Assembly (NCBI RefSeq): GCF_002111595.1
Contig: NZ_LUTN01000012.1
Location: forward strand, 1 to 64,000
DNA length: 64,000 bases
Source: Lonsdalea britannica
Lineage (GTDB): Bacteria; Pseudomonadota; Gammaproteobacteria; Enterobacterales; Enterobacteriaceae
Direction: 5' to 3'
This document shows, piece by piece, positions 30,309-40,511 of the stretch; the stretch's first letter is position 1; every line of letters begins with the position of its first letter. The notes beneath the pieces are model-generated. The model made no database searches. It was not told where the DNA came from and saw only the letters and a program-made list of their open reading frames with translations. Both the position numbers and the translations under genes were made by a program.

Positions 30309-31224
30309 ATGTCCGCATTACATCAAGATAATCATTACGTCGGGCGTTTTGCCCCTTCTCCGTCCGGCGATCTGCATTTTGGTTCCCTGATAGCCGCTCT
30401 CGGCAGCTACCTGCAGGCGCGTGCCTGCGGGGGACGTTGGCTGGTTCGCATCGAAGATATCGATCCCCCACGAGAAGTCCCCGGCGCGGCCTCGCGTATT
30501 TTGCGCCAGCTAGAGCACTATGGCCTTCATTGGGACGGCGACATCGTTTACCAGTCGCAGCGCCACGACCGCTACCGCCAGATCCTCGACGACCTCAAAC
30601 AACAGGGACGCTGCTACTATTGCACCTGCACGCGCCGTCGCATCCAGCGTCTCGGCGGCCGTTACGACGGCCACTGTCGTATGCTGGAGCGCGGAGCGGA
30701 TAACGCCGCGCTACGGCTGACGCAAAGCTGTCCGGTAATGCGCTTCCAAGACCGGCTACGCGGCTGGCTGGACGCCGACCCGGCGCTGGCGCGAGAAGAC
30801 TTCATCATTCACCGCCGCGATGGCCTGTTCGCCTATAATTTGGCGGTCGTCGTAGACGATCGCGATCAGGGCGTGACGGAAATTGTACGCGGCGCGGACC
30901 TGATTGAGCCGACCGTGCGCCAGCTGTCGCTGTTTCGACAGCTCCAGTGGGACGCGCCGGACTATATTCATCTGCCGCTGGCGCTGGATGCGGCAGGCAA
31001 AAAGTTGTCCAAACAAAATCATGCCCCGCCGCTGCCGCAAAGCGATCCGCGGCCGACGTTGGCGCAGGCGCTCGCGTTTCTGCGCCAGCTTGCCGGAAAG
31101 CTGGCGGGACCTTACTCTGTCGGAACTTCTCAACTGGGCTGAGACCCACTGGTCGCTGGCGACAATATCGACGGAAGCGGCCATTCCGCTGCCCGAAATC
31201 ACAACGGCATTCTCAAAGTGCTGA
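30309..31224 (+). CDS. gluQ: Glutamyl-Q tRNA(Asp) synthetase, 3' frameshift
   Basis: GluQ adds glutamate to queuosine-34 of tRNA(Asp). It is a shortened class I glutamyl-tRNA synthetase catalytic domain: HIGH-like [15 protein letters not shown], the zinc-site YYCTCTRR, and KMSKS-like KKLSKQN. The open frame ends early at 31142 with an atypical tail. A one-base surplus near 31090 (CTTGCC for CTGCCG) moves the expected C-terminus, [17 protein letters not shown] to ITTAFSKC, into the frame ending at 31224. The corrected length is about 304, as in relatives. The feature end assumes that correction. Confidence 0.88.
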
Positions 31225-31282
31225 GGGTGAGCTATGATTAGCCGCTATTTTTTGGTTGGGCCGTTCATTTTTCATCATTATC

Positions 31283-31295
31283 GAGGTGTATTATC
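31283..31295 (+). promoter_or_regulatory. pcnB ribosome site and AUC start codon
   Basis: GAGG at 31283-31286 lies 6 bases before ATC at 31293-31295. ATC is followed in frame by [15 protein letters not shown], which matches the E. coli PcnB N-terminus codon for codon. E. coli pcnB begins at the rare AUU; here the same position is AUC. There is no ATG, GTG or TTG in this N-terminal block before ATG 31377. Confidence 0.75.
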
Positions 31296-32698
31296 TTTAC
31301 CCGAGTAGCTAATTTCTGTCGTAAGGTACTGAACCGTGAGAACGAGTCCGGCGCTTCCTCAGCACCGCGCGAGTCCATGACGGTCATTCCGCGTGACCAA
31401 CATACTATTTCACGCAGTGACATTAGCGATAATGCCCTGAAAGTACTTTACCGCCTGAACAAGTCAGGCTATGAGGCTTATCTGGTCGGCGGCGGCGTAC
31501 GTGATTTGCTGCTAGGCAAAAAGCCCAAAGATTTTGATATCACCACCAACGCCACGCCGGAACAGGTACGCAAGCTCTTCCGCAACTGCCGTCTGGTAGG
31601 ACGCCGGTTCCGTCTGGCGCACGTCATGTTCGGTCCTGAAGTGATTGAGGTCGCCACATTCCGCGGCCACCACGAACAGCATCAGGAACAGCTGCTGAAA
31701 AACACGTCCCAACAGGGGCAGAACGGCATGCTGCTACGCGACAATATTTTCGGCTCGGTGGAAGAAGACGCCCAACGCCGCGACTTTTCCATCAACAGCC
31801 TCTATTACAGCAGCGCCGACTTCACTGTTCGCGACTATACCAACGGGCTTAGCGACCTGAATCAGCGAATCATTCGCCTGATCGGCGAGCCAGAAAAACG
31901 CTACCGCGAAGACCCGGTGCGGATGCTGCGCGCGGTACGTTTCGCCGCCAAGCTGGACATGACCATCAGCCCGAATCCGCCGAGCCAATCCCGCGTCTGG
32001 CCTCGCTGCTGCACGATATCCCGCCAGCGCGCCTGTTCGAAGAGTCGCTGAAGCTGCTGCAGGCAGGCTATGGCCATCCCACCTATGAACTGCTGTGCGA
32101 ATACCAGCTGTTCCAGCCGCTGTTCCCGCTGATTAGCCGTAACTTCACCGACACGGGCGACACCGCGATGGAGCGGATGATCGTGCAGGTGCTGAAAAAC
32201 ACCGACCAGCGTATTCAGAACAACATGCGCGTTAACCCGGCCTTCCTGTTCGCCGCGATGCTGTGGTATCCGCTGATCGAGCATGCCCAGAAGCTGGCGC
32301 AGGAAAGCGGTCTGGCCTATTTCGAAGCCTTTGCGCTGGCGATGAACGACGTGCTCGACGAACAGTGCCGATCGCTGTCCATTCCTAAACGCATTACTTC
32401 GCTGATCCGCGATATCTGGCAGTTGCAGCTGCGCCTGTCTCGTCGTCAGGGCAAACGCGCCTTCAAACTGATGGAACATCCTAAGTTCCGTGCGGCTTAC
32501 GATTTGTTGTGCCTGCGCGCCGAGATCGAACATCAGCCGGAACTGCAGCGCCTGGCGCAGTGGTGGGGCGAATTCCAGGTCGCCGCGCCGCCGCGGCAGC
32601 AGGTATTACTGAGCTCGCTGGATGACGGCCCGACGCCGCACCGCCGCTCTCGCCGTCCGCGTAAGCGCCCCGCCGCGCCGCGCCGAGGTCAGCAATAA
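31293..32698 (+). pseudogene. pcnB: Poly(A) polymerase I, frameshifted
   Basis: PcnB adds 3' poly(A) tails that speed RNA decay and affects plasmid copy number through RNA I. The nucleotidyltransferase core has [10 protein letters not shown] with the DFDITT acid pair, [10 protein letters not shown] and [16 protein letters not shown]. Near 31973 one base is missing: restoring G (CCGAATCC to CCGGAATCC) yields [26 protein letters not shown] and runs to 32698. The C-terminus is Arg-rich ([18 protein letters not shown]). Translation appears to start at AUC 31293. The stop overlaps the folK start (TAATG). Confidence 0.9.
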
Positions 32699-33192
32699 TG
32701 ACGCGCGTGTATCTGGCGCTCGGCAGCAACTTGTCGCAGCCGTTACAACAGGTACATGCCGCGCTGGCGGCGCTGGACGCGTTACCGCTTACCCGGCTGG
32801 TGTGCTGCTCGCCTTTCTACCGCAGTCGCCCGCTGGGCCCGCAAGACCAACCGGATTACCTCAATGCAGTGGCGGAGCTTCACACCGAGCTTGAAGCGGA
32901 AGCGCTGCTGGATCAGACGCAACGCATCGAGCAGGAACAAGGACGCGTCCGTAAGGCCCATCGCTGGGGTCCACGCACGCTCGATCTGGACATCCTGCTG
33001 TTCGGTAATGAAGCGATCAATACCGACCGCCTCACCGTTCCCCACTACGATATGAAAAACCGCGAATTCATGCTGTATCCACTGGCCGACATTGCCCCGT
33101 CGCTGATTTTCCCCGACGGAGAATCGCTGGTCGATCGCCTGGCGTGCGTGCCGTCCAACGGACTCACCCTGTGGGATCACGCGGCGCAGTAA
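32698..33192 (+). CDS. folK: 6-hydroxymethyl-7,8-dihydropterin pyrophosphokinase
   Basis: FolK transfers pyrophosphate from ATP to hydroxymethyl-dihydropterin in folate synthesis. The 164-residue protein has ALGSNL at the N-terminus, the pterin-site YRSRPLGPQDQPDYLNAVAEL, and the signature RWGPRTLDLDILLFG with the two catalytic Asp. Its ATG overlaps the pcnB stop, so translation depends on pcnB, as in E. coli. Folate (through 5,10-methylene-THF) is the cofactor of PanB encoded next, so the grouping has metabolic sense. Confidence 0.96.
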   Translation: MTRVYLALGSNLSQPLQQVHAALAALDALPLTRLVCCSPFYRSRPLGPQDQPDYLNAVAELHTELEAEALLDQTQRIEQEQGRVRKAHRWGPRTLDLDILLFGNEAINTDRLTVPHYDMKNREFMLYPLADIAPSLIFPDGESLVDRLACVPSNGLTLWDHAAQ

Positions 33193-33286
33193 TCGTTGCC
33201 ATCAATAAAGCATCCGCTGCCTCGCCGTTTTCAGTGGAGTATCGCTGCCCCCTTTTCTCATCCTCATTTTATTCAGGAAGGCCGCC

Positions 33287-34081
33287 ATGAAACCAACGAC
33301 GTTAACCCATTTGCGAAAGTGGAAACAGGCCCGCAAAAAGTTCGCCACCATCACGGCCTACGACGCCAGCTTTGCCCGCCAGTTCTACGAACAAGGCATC
33401 AAAGTCATGCTGGTGGGCGACTCTCTGGGCATGACCGTGCAGGGAAACGACTCCACGATCCCCGTGACGCTTGAAGATATGGTCTATCATACCCGTTGTG
33501 TCCGACGCGGCGCGCCGCTGTGTCTGCTGCTCTCCGACATTCCGTTTATGGGCTGCGCCACGCCGGAGCAGGCCTGTCAGCAAGCCGCCGAATTGATGCG
33601 CGCAGGCGCTAACATGGTGAAAATCGAGGGAGGCAGTTGGCTGGTGCCTACCGTGCAGATGCTGACGGACCGCGCCGTCCCCGTGTGCGGTCATCTGGGG
33701 CTGACGCCGCAGTCGGTCAATATCTTCGGCGGCTATAAGGTGCAGGGACGCGAAGAAAGCGCCGCAGAACGTCTGCTGGAAGACGCGATGGCGCTGGAGC
33801 GAGCCGGTGCTCAAATGATGGTGCTGGAGTGCGTACCGGTCGAGCTGGCCCAACGCATCACCGAAGCGCTGACAATCCCGGTGATCGGCATCGGCGCGGG
33901 CAACGTGACGGACGGACAAATTCTGGTGATGCACGACGCATTAGGTATCAGCGGCGAGCAGACGCCGAGCTTTGCCAAAAACTTTTTGGCCCTGGCGGAC
34001 GATATCCCCTCGGCCATTCGCCTTTACGTGCAGGAAGTAGAGCAGGGATTGTACCCTGACGACCAGCACGCCTTTCACTAA
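33287..34081 (+). CDS. panB: 3-methyl-2-oxobutanoate hydroxymethyltransferase
   Basis: PanB makes ketopantoate from ketoisovalerate and methylene-THF, the first committed pantothenate step. The 264-residue product has [11 protein letters not shown] (metal Asp), [20 protein letters not shown] and [19 protein letters not shown]. Length and motifs equal the E. coli enzyme. It begins panB-panC-panD, which supplies the phosphopantetheine precursor used by the acyl carrier proteins at 60.6 and 62.1 kb. Confidence 0.97.
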   Translation: MKPTTLTHLRKWKQARKKFATITAYDASFARQFYEQGIKVMLVGDSLGMTVQGNDSTIPVTLEDMVYHTRCVRRGAPLCLLLSDIPFMGCATPEQACQQAAELMRAGANMVKIEGGSWLVPTVQMLTDRAVPVCGHLGLTPQSVNIFGGYKVQGREESAAERLLEDAMALERAGAQMMVLECVPVELAQRITEALTIPVIGIGAGNVTDGQILVMHDALGISGEQTPSFAKNFLALADDIPSAIRLYVQEVEQGLYPDDQHAFH

Positions 34082-34096
34082 CGCAGGAGAAGCGGA

Positions 34097-34951
34097 GTGT
34101 TAATTATCGAAACGCCCCTTTTGCTACGGCGCGAAGTCCGACGCTGGCAGCAGGAAGGGAAAAGAGTGGCGCTGGTTCCCACCATGGGGAATCTGCATGA
34201 CGGCCATATGGCGCTGGTTGACGCCGCCAAGGCGAGCGCCGATATCGTTATCGTCAGCATTTTCGTCAACCCAATGCAGTTCGAACGCGCGGACGATCTG
34301 GATCGCTACCCGCGTACGCTGCAAGAAGACTGCGAGCGCCTGACCCAACGCGGGGCCGATCTGGTGTTCGCTCCGGCAGCGCAGGACATCTATCCCGCCG
34401 GGATTGAGCAGCAAACGTTTGTCGAAGTCCCCGGTCTGTCGCAGATGCTGGAGGGCGCCAGCCGTCCCGGCCATTTCCGCGGCGTCGCCACGGTGGTCAG
34501 CAAACTGTTCAATCTGGTACAGCCGGATGTCGCCTGCTTCGGCGAAAAAGATTATCAGCAGTTGGCGCTCATTCGTCAGATGGTGGCGGATATGGGCTAC
34601 GACATCAGTATCGTGGGCGTACCGATTGTCCGCGCTCAGGACGGGCTGGCGCTCAGCTCCCGCAACGGTTACCTCACGCCCGAAGAGCGCAAGATCGCGC
34701 CTCAGCTGCCGCGCATTATGCACGCCATCGCGGAAGAACTGGCGACCGGCAACCGGCAAATTGACGAAATTCTGGGCCGGGCGGAGGAAGCGCTGCGCAA
34801 CGCGGGCTTTACGCCGGATGAACTGTTTATCCGCGACGCGGACTCGCTGCATCCGCTGACGACTGACAGCGCCCGCGGCGTAATTCTGATGGCCGCCTGG
34901 CTCGGAAAAGCGCGGCTTATCGATAACCTGCAGGTTGATCTCACCGCATAA
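34097..34951 (+). CDS. panC: Pantothenate synthetase
   Basis: PanC joins pantoate and beta-alanine using ATP. The 284-residue product starts at GTG 34097 (GGAG-like AGCGGAG upstream) with [16 protein letters not shown], matching E. coli. Motifs are [12 protein letters not shown] (HIGH-like), [33 protein letters not shown] and SSRNGYL. It lies 15 bases after panB and 20 before panD, so one operon is likely. E. coli has yadD between panC and panD; here nothing intervenes. Confidence 0.97.
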   Translation: MLIIETPLLLRREVRRWQQEGKRVALVPTMGNLHDGHMALVDAAKASADIVIVSIFVNPMQFERADDLDRYPRTLQEDCERLTQRGADLVFAPAAQDIYPAGIEQQTFVEVPGLSQMLEGASRPGHFRGVATVVSKLFNLVQPDVACFGEKDYQQLALIRQMVADMGYDISIVGVPIVRAQDGLALSSRNGYLTPEERKIAPQLPRIMHAIAEELATGNRQIDEILGRAEEALRNAGFTPDELFIRDADSLHPLTTDSARGVILMAAWLGKARLIDNLQVDLTA

Positions 34952-34971
34952 TCGACACCCGGTATTCGCTA

Positions 34972-35352
34972 ATGATAAGAACTATGCTGCAAGGCAAACT
35001 GCACCGGGTCAAAGTGACTCAGGCCGACTTACACTACGAAGGCTCTTGCGCCATCGACCTCGACTTCATGGAAGCCGCGGGCATTTTGGAATATGAAGCC
35101 ATCGATCTTTACAACGTGGACAACGGTCAGCGTTTTTCCACCTACGCCATCGCCGCCGAGCGCGGATCGCGCATCATTTCCGTCAACGGCGCGGCCGCGC
35201 GCTGCGCCTGCGTCGGCGACCGCATGATCATCTGCTCTTACGTGCAGATGTCGGACGAACAGGCCCGCACGCATCACCCGAAAGTCGCCTATTTCAACGA
35301 CAAAAACGAACTTCAGCGTACGGCGAAAGCCATTCCGGTGCAGTTAGCCTGA
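34972..35352 (+). CDS. panD: Aspartate 1-decarboxylase
   Basis: PanD makes beta-alanine from aspartate with a pyruvoyl cofactor formed by self-cleavage. The 126-residue proenzyme shows the cleavage site G24-S25 in [12 protein letters not shown] and conserved [14 protein letters not shown] and [12 protein letters not shown]. Length and site equal E. coli PanD, which needs PanZ for maturation. A hairpin terminator follows. Confidence 0.97.
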   Translation: MIRTMLQGKLHRVKVTQADLHYEGSCAIDLDFMEAAGILEYEAIDLYNVDNGQRFSTYAIAAERGSRIISVNGAAARCACVGDRMIICSYVQMSDEQARTHHPKVAYFNDKNELQRTAKAIPVQLA

Positions 35353-35360
35353 TCCCCCAT

Positions 35361-35386
35361 GGCGCCGTGTCTGCGGCGCTGTTTTA
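35361..35386 (+). terminator. panBCD terminator
   Basis: GCGCCG and CGGCGC flank a 6-base loop, followed by TGTTTT, ten bases after the panD stop. Confidence 0.7.
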
Positions 35387-35402
35387 CCGCCCAAACCGTC
35401 CA

Positions 35403-36644
35403 CTAGTTGGCCAGCCGCGCCGCCATCGTCTCAATCGAGTCCGTGCGCAATATGAACAGTCTTTTCAGCGCGAACGGATTGTCCCCCGGCAGTACCTTTC
35501 CCTGTTTCGTCGTCAACGCCATATGAAAGCCCGCGTCCTTCGCCGCCTGAACCGCTGTCGGGGAGTAGCCGCCGAACGGATAGGACAAATACCACACCTG
35601 AGCGTTAAACGGTGACAACGCACGCCGCGTATGCTCGAAATCCAGCTCGATATTACGCAGCGTGCGACTCAATAAAACCGGGCGACGCGCGGGACCCAGT
35701 CGATGCAGAAAATGGGTATGTGACTGGAAGTCGAACACATCGGCAATCTGCCGGAGTTCACTGCTGCTCATAAACTGCAGCGAGTTCGGGTCCCACGGCT
35801 GCGGATGGCGCTTGATGCGCGAAGTGATGATGAAGGCGGTGGCGTGAAATCCATACTGCTTAAGCAGCGGATAGGCGTAGCGACACACGGACTTGAGGCC
35901 ATCGTCAAACGTTAGCACCACCGCCCTGCCCGGCAGATTGATGCGGTTATGCAGGTAATCCTCCAGCTGATACAGCGAAAGCGTCGTGTAACCAGCTTCT
36001 TTCAGGTAGGCCATCTGGCGGTTGAATGCGTCGTCGGACGTCGTCGTCGAGGTATGCAAAAACCGCGTGTTCTCGGCGTCGGTCAGGAGATAGTGATAGG
36101 TCAGCACCGGAATACCGTTGTCCTGTTCACTGTCCCGCGCTCTGACAAACGCAGGCCGATCGCCCAGGCTGATTTCATACCAGAGATGATTGAAGCGGTC
36201 ATGTCGTTGTCCGGCGATAGGATAGCGCAGGTTGCCCGCCATCACGCCCATCGTCGGGCTGTCGTCATCCGGCGCCGTGTAGAGCGTCACCGCCCTCGGC
36301 GTGATGAGATTACGTCGGGGGCAAGGCGTCAGCGGCCCCTCGGGTGCCGAGGGGGCGTCGGCTGAGTCGCCGAGCGCATGTTTATCGATGAAGCCAGAGC
36401 CGAAGCCGAAAGCGATCGCATCGCGCTCTTCGGTGCCGGGACGTACCCGGACCACTTCGCCGCGTTTGATTTCCGCGACGATAGTCATGCTGTCGCCAAT
36501 CGAGGCGTAGACATTGCTGTCGTGGATGAGCGTTCGATATTCGGAAGACGGTTCAGCGTAGCGCGATAATGCCTCTGCGCCGGTCAGCAACGCCAGAAGC
36601 GCCAGACCGATACCTAACGCGGCCGTCCTGGATTGAAAGTGCAT
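35403..36644 (-). CDS. yadE: YadE-like polysaccharide deacetylase
   Basis: This is a 413-residue exported NodB-family protein. A hydrophobic N-terminal signal (TAALGIGLALLALLTGAEAL) is followed by an SH3-like stretch (about 115-165). The deacetylase domain starts near 230, with VVLTFDDGLKS (catalytic Asp pair), FQSHTHFLHRL (metal His) and LSYPFGGYSP. Substrate is unknown; E. coli YadE sits in the same place next to panD. A cell-envelope glycan target is inference. It has its own transcript, since a terminator separates it from yadH upstream. Confidence 0.9.
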   Translation of the reverse strand: MHFQSRTAALGIGLALLALLTGAEALSRYAEPSSEYRTLIHDSNVYASIGDSMTIVAEIKRGEVVRVRPGTEERDAIAFGFGSGFIDKHALGDSADAPSAPEGPLTPCPRRNLITPRAVTLYTAPDDDSPTMGVMAGNLRYPIAGQRHDRFNHLWYEISLGDRPAFVRARDSEQDNGIPVLTYHYLLTDAENTRFLHTSTTTSDDAFNRQMAYLKEAGYTTLSLYQLEDYLHNRINLPGRAVVLTFDDGLKSVCRYAYPLLKQYGFHATAFIITSRIKRHPQPWDPNSLQFMSSSELRQIADVFDFQSHTHFLHRLGPARRPVLLSRTLRNIELDFEHTRRALSPFNAQVWYLSYPFGGYSPTAVQAAKDAGFHMALTTKQGKVLPGDNPFALKRLFILRTDSIETMAARLAN

Positions 36645-36674
36645 AGGGAATTGACTTGTTGATGCCGATAATCA

Positions 36675-36697
36675 AAAACGCCCCCCGAAGGGGGCGG
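36675..36697 (-). terminator. yadGH terminator
   Basis: CGCCCCC and GGGGGCG pair closely, followed on the minus strand by TTTTTGAT just after the yadH stop. Confidence 0.85.
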
Positions 36698-36702
36698 ACA
36701 CA

Positions 36703-37473
36703 TTAGCCGCGCAGGCCGCGACCCTGCTCGATGAGCCACCACGCCACCGCATAAAACGCGACGATAAAGATCACCAGCACGCCGAGCGTCAACGTCAGTG
36801 AAACGTCGTTGATCCCGAGGAAGCCGTAGCGGAAACCGCTGATCATGTACACGATCGGGTTCAGCTGGGAGACGGACTGCCAAAACGGCGGTAGCAGCGT
36901 GAGCGAATAAAAGACCCCGCCGAGGTAAGTCAGCGGCGTCAGCACAAAGGTCGGGATCAGGCTGATGTCGTCAAAGGTTTTGGCGTACACCGCGTTCAAC
37001 AGACCGGCCAGCGAAAACAGTATCGCGGTTAGCAACAGCGTCACCACAATCATCCACCAGGCATGCACCTGTAACGGAACGAAGAACAGCGACACGGCGG
37101 TCACCAGAATGCCCACGCAGATCCCGCGCGCCATTCCGCCGCCGATATATCCGGCGATGATGATGTGCGTCGGCACCGGCGCTACCAGCAGTTCTTCGAT
37201 GTTGCGCTGGAATTTCGCGCTAAAGAACGACGACGCGACGTTGGCGTAGGCGTTAGTAATCACTGACATCATGATAAGACCGGGAACGATGAACTGCATG
37301 TAGGTGAAGCCATGCATTTCGCCGATGCGCGCGCCGATGAGGTTGCCGAAAATAATGAAATAGAGCGTCATGGTAATGACCGGCGGCACGAGCGTTTGCA
37401 CCCAAATACGGGCAAAACGATTCACTTCTTTCGTCCAGATACTCTGCAATGCGACCCAATACAACCTGCTCAT
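36703..37473 (-). CDS. yadH: ABC-2 type exporter permease YadH
   Basis: The 256-residue integral membrane protein has six hydrophobic segments. It carries the ABC-2 family features FVPGLIMMSVITNAYANVASSFFSAKFQRNIEELLVAPVP and a C-terminal LNPIVYMISGFRYGFLGI. With YadG it forms an exporter whose cargo is not known. The start overlaps the yadG stop by 4 bases, giving translational coupling. It is about as long as E. coli YadH. Confidence 0.93.
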   Translation of the reverse strand: MSRLYWVALQSIWTKEVNRFARIWVQTLVPPVITMTLYFIIFGNLIGARIGEMHGFTYMQFIVPGLIMMSVITNAYANVASSFFSAKFQRNIEELLVAPVPTHIIIAGYIGGGMARGICVGILVTAVSLFFVPLQVHAWWMIVVTLLLTAILFSLAGLLNAVYAKTFDDISLIPTFVLTPLTYLGGVFYSLTLLPPFWQSVSQLNPIVYMISGFRYGFLGINDVSLTLTLGVLVIFIVAFYAVAWWLIEQGRGLRG

Positions 37474-38408
37474 GCTTTCTCCTCGTTGGCATGTTCTCCA
37501 TGATGGTTAACCAGACTGACGAATAGCTCTTCCAACCGGTTAGCCTTGTTGCGCATGCTCAGTATTTGAATGCCCTGCGCGCTCAGTTGACTGAATACGC
37601 CGTTCAGCCCCTGATCCCGTTTCACGTCGACCTCCAGCGTCGTCGTATCCACCAGCCGATGCTGATAGCCGTCCAGACGAGGCAAGGCGCTCTTGGACGC
37701 CAGATCGAGAATGAAGGTTTCCGATTGCAGTTTGGAGAGCAGTTGCTTCATTGAGGTGTTTTCCACCAGCAGGCCGTTCTGGATAATGCCGATATTGCGG
37801 CACAGCATTTCGGCTTCTTCGAGGTAGTGCGTGGTCAGAATAATGGTGGTGCCCTGACCGTTCAGCTCCTTCAGGAACCCCCACATAGACCGGCGCAGTT
37901 CGATATCCACCCCTGCCGTCGGTTCGTCGAGGATCAGTAATTTGGGTTCATGCATCAGGGCGCGGGCGATCATCAGACGCCGCTTCATGCCGCCGGACAA
38001 CATGCGCGCCCGCTCATTGCGTTTGCCCCACAGATCGAGCTGGTTAAGGTATTTTTCGGCGCGTTGCTGCGCCGTTTTACGATCGACGCCGTAGTAACCC
38101 GCCTGATGCGTCACAATCTGATAGACCGTTTCAAACGGGTTGAAGTTGAATTCCTGCGGCACCAGACCCAGCTGGCGTTTGGCGTTGACGATGTCCTGGT
38201 CGATGTCGTAACCAAAGACGTTAACTTTGCCTGAGGTCTTGTTCACCAATGAGCTGATAATGCCGATGGTAGTAGATTTCCCCGCGCCGTTCGGTCCCAG
38301 CAACGCATAAAAGTCGCCGGCCTCAACCTGTAAATCAATCCCTCGCAGCGCTTTGACTCCTCCTGGGTAGGTCTTGCTTAATTTCGCTAGTTCCAGTGCA
38401 TACGTCAT
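37470..38408 (-). CDS. yadG: ABC exporter ATPase YadG
   Basis: The 312-residue ATPase partners YadH. Motifs: Walker A GPNGAGKST, Q-loop LVPQEFNF, signature LSGGMKRRLMIARAL, Walker B LLILDEPTAGVD, H-loop TTHYLEEAEMLC. The C-terminal 80 residues are the extended domain typical of ABC-2 exporter ATPases. The gene is divergent from can, as in E. coli. Confidence 0.95.
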   Translation of the reverse strand: MTYALELAKLSKTYPGGVKALRGIDLQVEAGDFYALLGPNGAGKSTTIGIISSLVNKTSGKVNVFGYDIDQDIVNAKRQLGLVPQEFNFNPFETVYQIVTHQAGYYGVDRKTAQQRAEKYLNQLDLWGKRNERARMLSGGMKRRLMIARALMHEPKLLILDEPTAGVDIELRRSMWGFLKELNGQGTTIILTTHYLEEAEMLCRNIGIIQNGLLVENTSMKQLLSKLQSETFILDLASKSALPRLDGYQHRLVDTTTLEVDVKRDQGLNGVFSQLSAQGIQILSMRNKANRLEELFVSLVNHHGEHANEEKA

Positions 38409-38520
38409 AAGAAAAAGGATGCCTTATTGTCAGTGTGTACGTCAGTTTTCAATGTTAAAACCCCAGTGATTGCTCTATATTAACTCCACTGCCATTTGTT
38501 GTTACAGGTCATTTACTTTC

Positions 38521-39180
38521 ATGAAAACAATCGAAACGCTTATCGCTAATAACCAGAATTGGTCCGAAAAGATGGTGAAGGAAGATCCGGGTTATTTTGA
38601 ACGATTAGCTCAGGCGCAGCGCCCGCGTTTTCTATGGATTGGATGTTCGGACAGTCGGGTTCCCGCGGAGAGCCTGACCAGCCTGGAGCCGGGAGAGCTC
38701 TTTGTTCACCGCAACGTCGCCAACCTGGTGATCCATACCGATTTGAACTGCCTGTCGGTCGTGCAGTATGCGGTCGAAGTGTTAGAGGTAGAACACATCA
38801 TCATCTGCGGTCACTACGGCTGCGGCGGCGTACAGGCGGCGGTGGAAAACCCCGAACTGGGGCTGATTAATAACTGGCTGCTGCACATCCGCGATCTGTG
38901 GTACAAGCATAGCTCTCTGCTGGGAGAATTGCCTCCCGAAGAGCGCTTCAACAAGCTGTGTGAGCTCAACGTGGTAGAGCAGGTTTATAACCTCGGCCAC
39001 TCCACGATCATGCAGTCCGCCTGGAAACGGGGCCAGAAGGTGATGATTCACGGCTGGGTCTACGGTATTCAGGACGGTCGGCTAAGCGATCTGGAAGTCA
39101 CCGCCACCAGTCGCGAATCGCTGGAACAGCGCTACCGCCGTACGATGTCCTCACTGCTGTCATCTTCCCGGGTAGACTAA
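38521..39180 (+). CDS. can: Beta-class carbonic anhydrase
   Basis: Can interconverts CO2 and bicarbonate, needed for growth in air. The 219-residue product has zinc ligands C42, D44 (IGCSDSR), H98 and C101 (CGHYGCGG). The start [11 protein letters not shown] is chosen by family length, 17 codons inside the longest frame. It is nearly identical to E. coli Can through residue 180. Bicarbonate from this enzyme feeds fatty-acid and pyrimidine synthesis. Confidence 0.97.
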   Translation: MKTIETLIANNQNWSEKMVKEDPGYFERLAQAQRPRFLWIGCSDSRVPAESLTSLEPGELFVHRNVANLVIHTDLNCLSVVQYAVEVLEVEHIIICGHYGCGGVQAAVENPELGLINNWLLHIRDLWYKHSSLLGELPPEERFNKLCELNVVEQVYNLGHSTIMQSAWKRGQKVMIHGWVYGIQDGRLSDLEVTATSRESLEQRYRRTMSSLLSSSRVD

Positions 39181-39191
39181 TCGAAGTCAAA

Positions 39192-39229
39192 AGCCGCGCT
39201 CATCGTTCGCAGGTGGCGCGGCTCTTTTA
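39192..39229. terminator. Terminator between convergent can and hpt
   Basis: AGCCGCGC and GCGCGGCT form an 8-base stem with T-rich sequence on the plus side and an A-rich run on the other, so it could serve both genes. Confidence 0.75.
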
Positions 39230-39256
39230 TTCTGCCTTTCGGATCAATGGGGAAGT

Positions 39257-39787
39257 TTACTCCGGCACGACCTTGCCGACGTACGGCAGGTGACGATAGT
39301 GCTGCGCGTAGTCGATGCCGTAACCCACCACGAATTCGTCTTCGATTGAGAAGCCAACCCATTCGACGGGCACTTCAACTTCACGACGCGACGGTTTATC
39401 CAACAGCGTGCAGATGGCGAGGGACTTCGGTTCGCGCAGCTGCAGGATTTCTCGTACTCGGCTCAGGGTGTTGCCTGAGTCGATGATATCTTCCACGATC
39501 AGCACATCTTTTCCGCGAATGTCTTCGTCCAGATCCTTCAGAATCTTCACGTCACGCGTAGAGTTCATGCTATTGCCGTAGCTCGACGCCGTCATGAAAT
39601 CGACTTCGTGAGACACTTCCAACGTCCGGCACAGGTCCGCCATGAAGATGAACGAGCCGCGCAATAATCCCACTAGCACCATGTCGCTCTGGCTGTTCTG
39701 GTAATGCGCGCTGATTTGGCGACCGAGTTCGGCTACACGCGCCTTGATGTCCTGCTCGGAGATCATGACGTCGACGGTGTGTTTCAT
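39257..39787 (-). CDS. hpt: Hypoxanthine phosphoribosyltransferase
   Basis: Hpt salvages hypoxanthine (and guanine weakly) to nucleotides with PRPP. The 176-residue product has the flexible-loop [14 protein letters not shown] and the PRPP loop [17 protein letters not shown]. The C-terminal [21 protein letters not shown] is typical. I start at [11 protein letters not shown], one codon inside the first ATG, following the E. coli form. In E. coli gcd and cueO lie beyond hpt; here a different set of genes follows. Confidence 0.96.
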   Translation of the reverse strand: MKHTVDVMISEQDIKARVAELGRQISAHYQNSQSDMVLVGLLRGSFIFMADLCRTLEVSHEVDFMTASSYGNSMNSTRDVKILKDLDEDIRGKDVLIVEDIIDSGNTLSRVREILQLREPKSLAICTLLDKPSRREVEVPVEWVGFSIEDEFVVGYGIDYAQHYRHLPYVGKVVPE

Positions 39788-40121
39788 CATATTGAAAACT
39801 CATTGAAAGGATGTGTTCTGTATCGCCTCGCAGGCCATACCCCGATGCTGAATACGCGACCTGTGCGCACCAGAAGATATGGCCGCGGAGTATAGCAAAA
39901 GCCCCCTTCCACTAACAGGCGCTTTCATGTTCAGCGCCCAAAGCGGGCTGCTAAGGTACTGTCCAATCGTAGGAATATCGCTAAAAAAACTGCGTTGACC
40001 GCAACGTTTGCACAAAATAATCAGGATTGTGTTATGCCCGTATAAAGCTGGGTAAAGCGGGTTGCCCCTCAGACGGAGAATGCCCTTATATAGGGCTACC
40101 CCCTACTGAAGAGGTGCATTT
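39788..40121. other. Intergenic region upstream of hpt
   Basis: No gene is visible in these 334 bases. A TTGACC near 40000 and a TATAAA near 40041 could belong to promoters for the plus-strand His-rich gene, but spacing is not ideal. The minus-strand hpt promoter must also lie here. Confidence 0.4.
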
Positions 40122-40463
40122 ATGAAAACATTAACCCAACGTTATGGCATCGCTGCCGCCATCGCCGCTTTCTCTCTTTTCGCTACCCTGCCCAGCGCCT
40201 TTGCGCATCCGGAACAGGGCGCGCCGCAGATGGAAGGCCACGACCACGGCGATAACGACCATGACCGTATGCCGCACCATCCGCCGTTCCACCCAATGCC
40301 GCCGGCGTTGTATCAGGCTTCTCTACAGACTAACGATCCCGTCGCAGGCGTGAACAAACTGGTTTCCAACGTCCCTGCTGCCGGCAACGGTAAGACCTAT
40401 GAAGTCAGCGTGAGCGTGCGTGAAGTTCCGCCCGCACCGCAAAAAGGCGCTGCGGATAAGTAA
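40122..40463 (+). CDS. Small exported His-rich protein
   Basis: I do not recognise this 113-residue protein. A Sec signal peptide (GIAAAIAAFSLFATLPSAFA, cut before HPEQG) is followed by a His/Asp/Met/Pro-rich segment (about 28-62) with GHDHGDNDHD and HHPPFHPMPP. A short ordered C-terminal part ends in Lys. The His-rich part could bind Ni, Cu or Zn in the periplasm; that is inference. It is 48 bases upstream of a second His-rich exported protein, with GAGG near the start. Confidence 0.75.
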   Translation: MKTLTQRYGIAAAIAAFSLFATLPSAFAHPEQGAPQMEGHDHGDNDHDRMPHHPPFHPMPPALYQASLQTNDPVAGVNKLVSNVPAAGNGKTYEVSVSVREVPPAPQKGAADK

Positions 40464-40511
40464 ACCTGCTAAGGTTTATGTGATCGTCCCATGGCAACAC
40501 AGGAATTTCGT

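Noticed and set aside
31377-31379. ATG as the pcnB start
   Set aside because: It would drop a conserved N-terminal block matching E. coli PcnB; ATC at 31293 fits homology and ribosome-site spacing.
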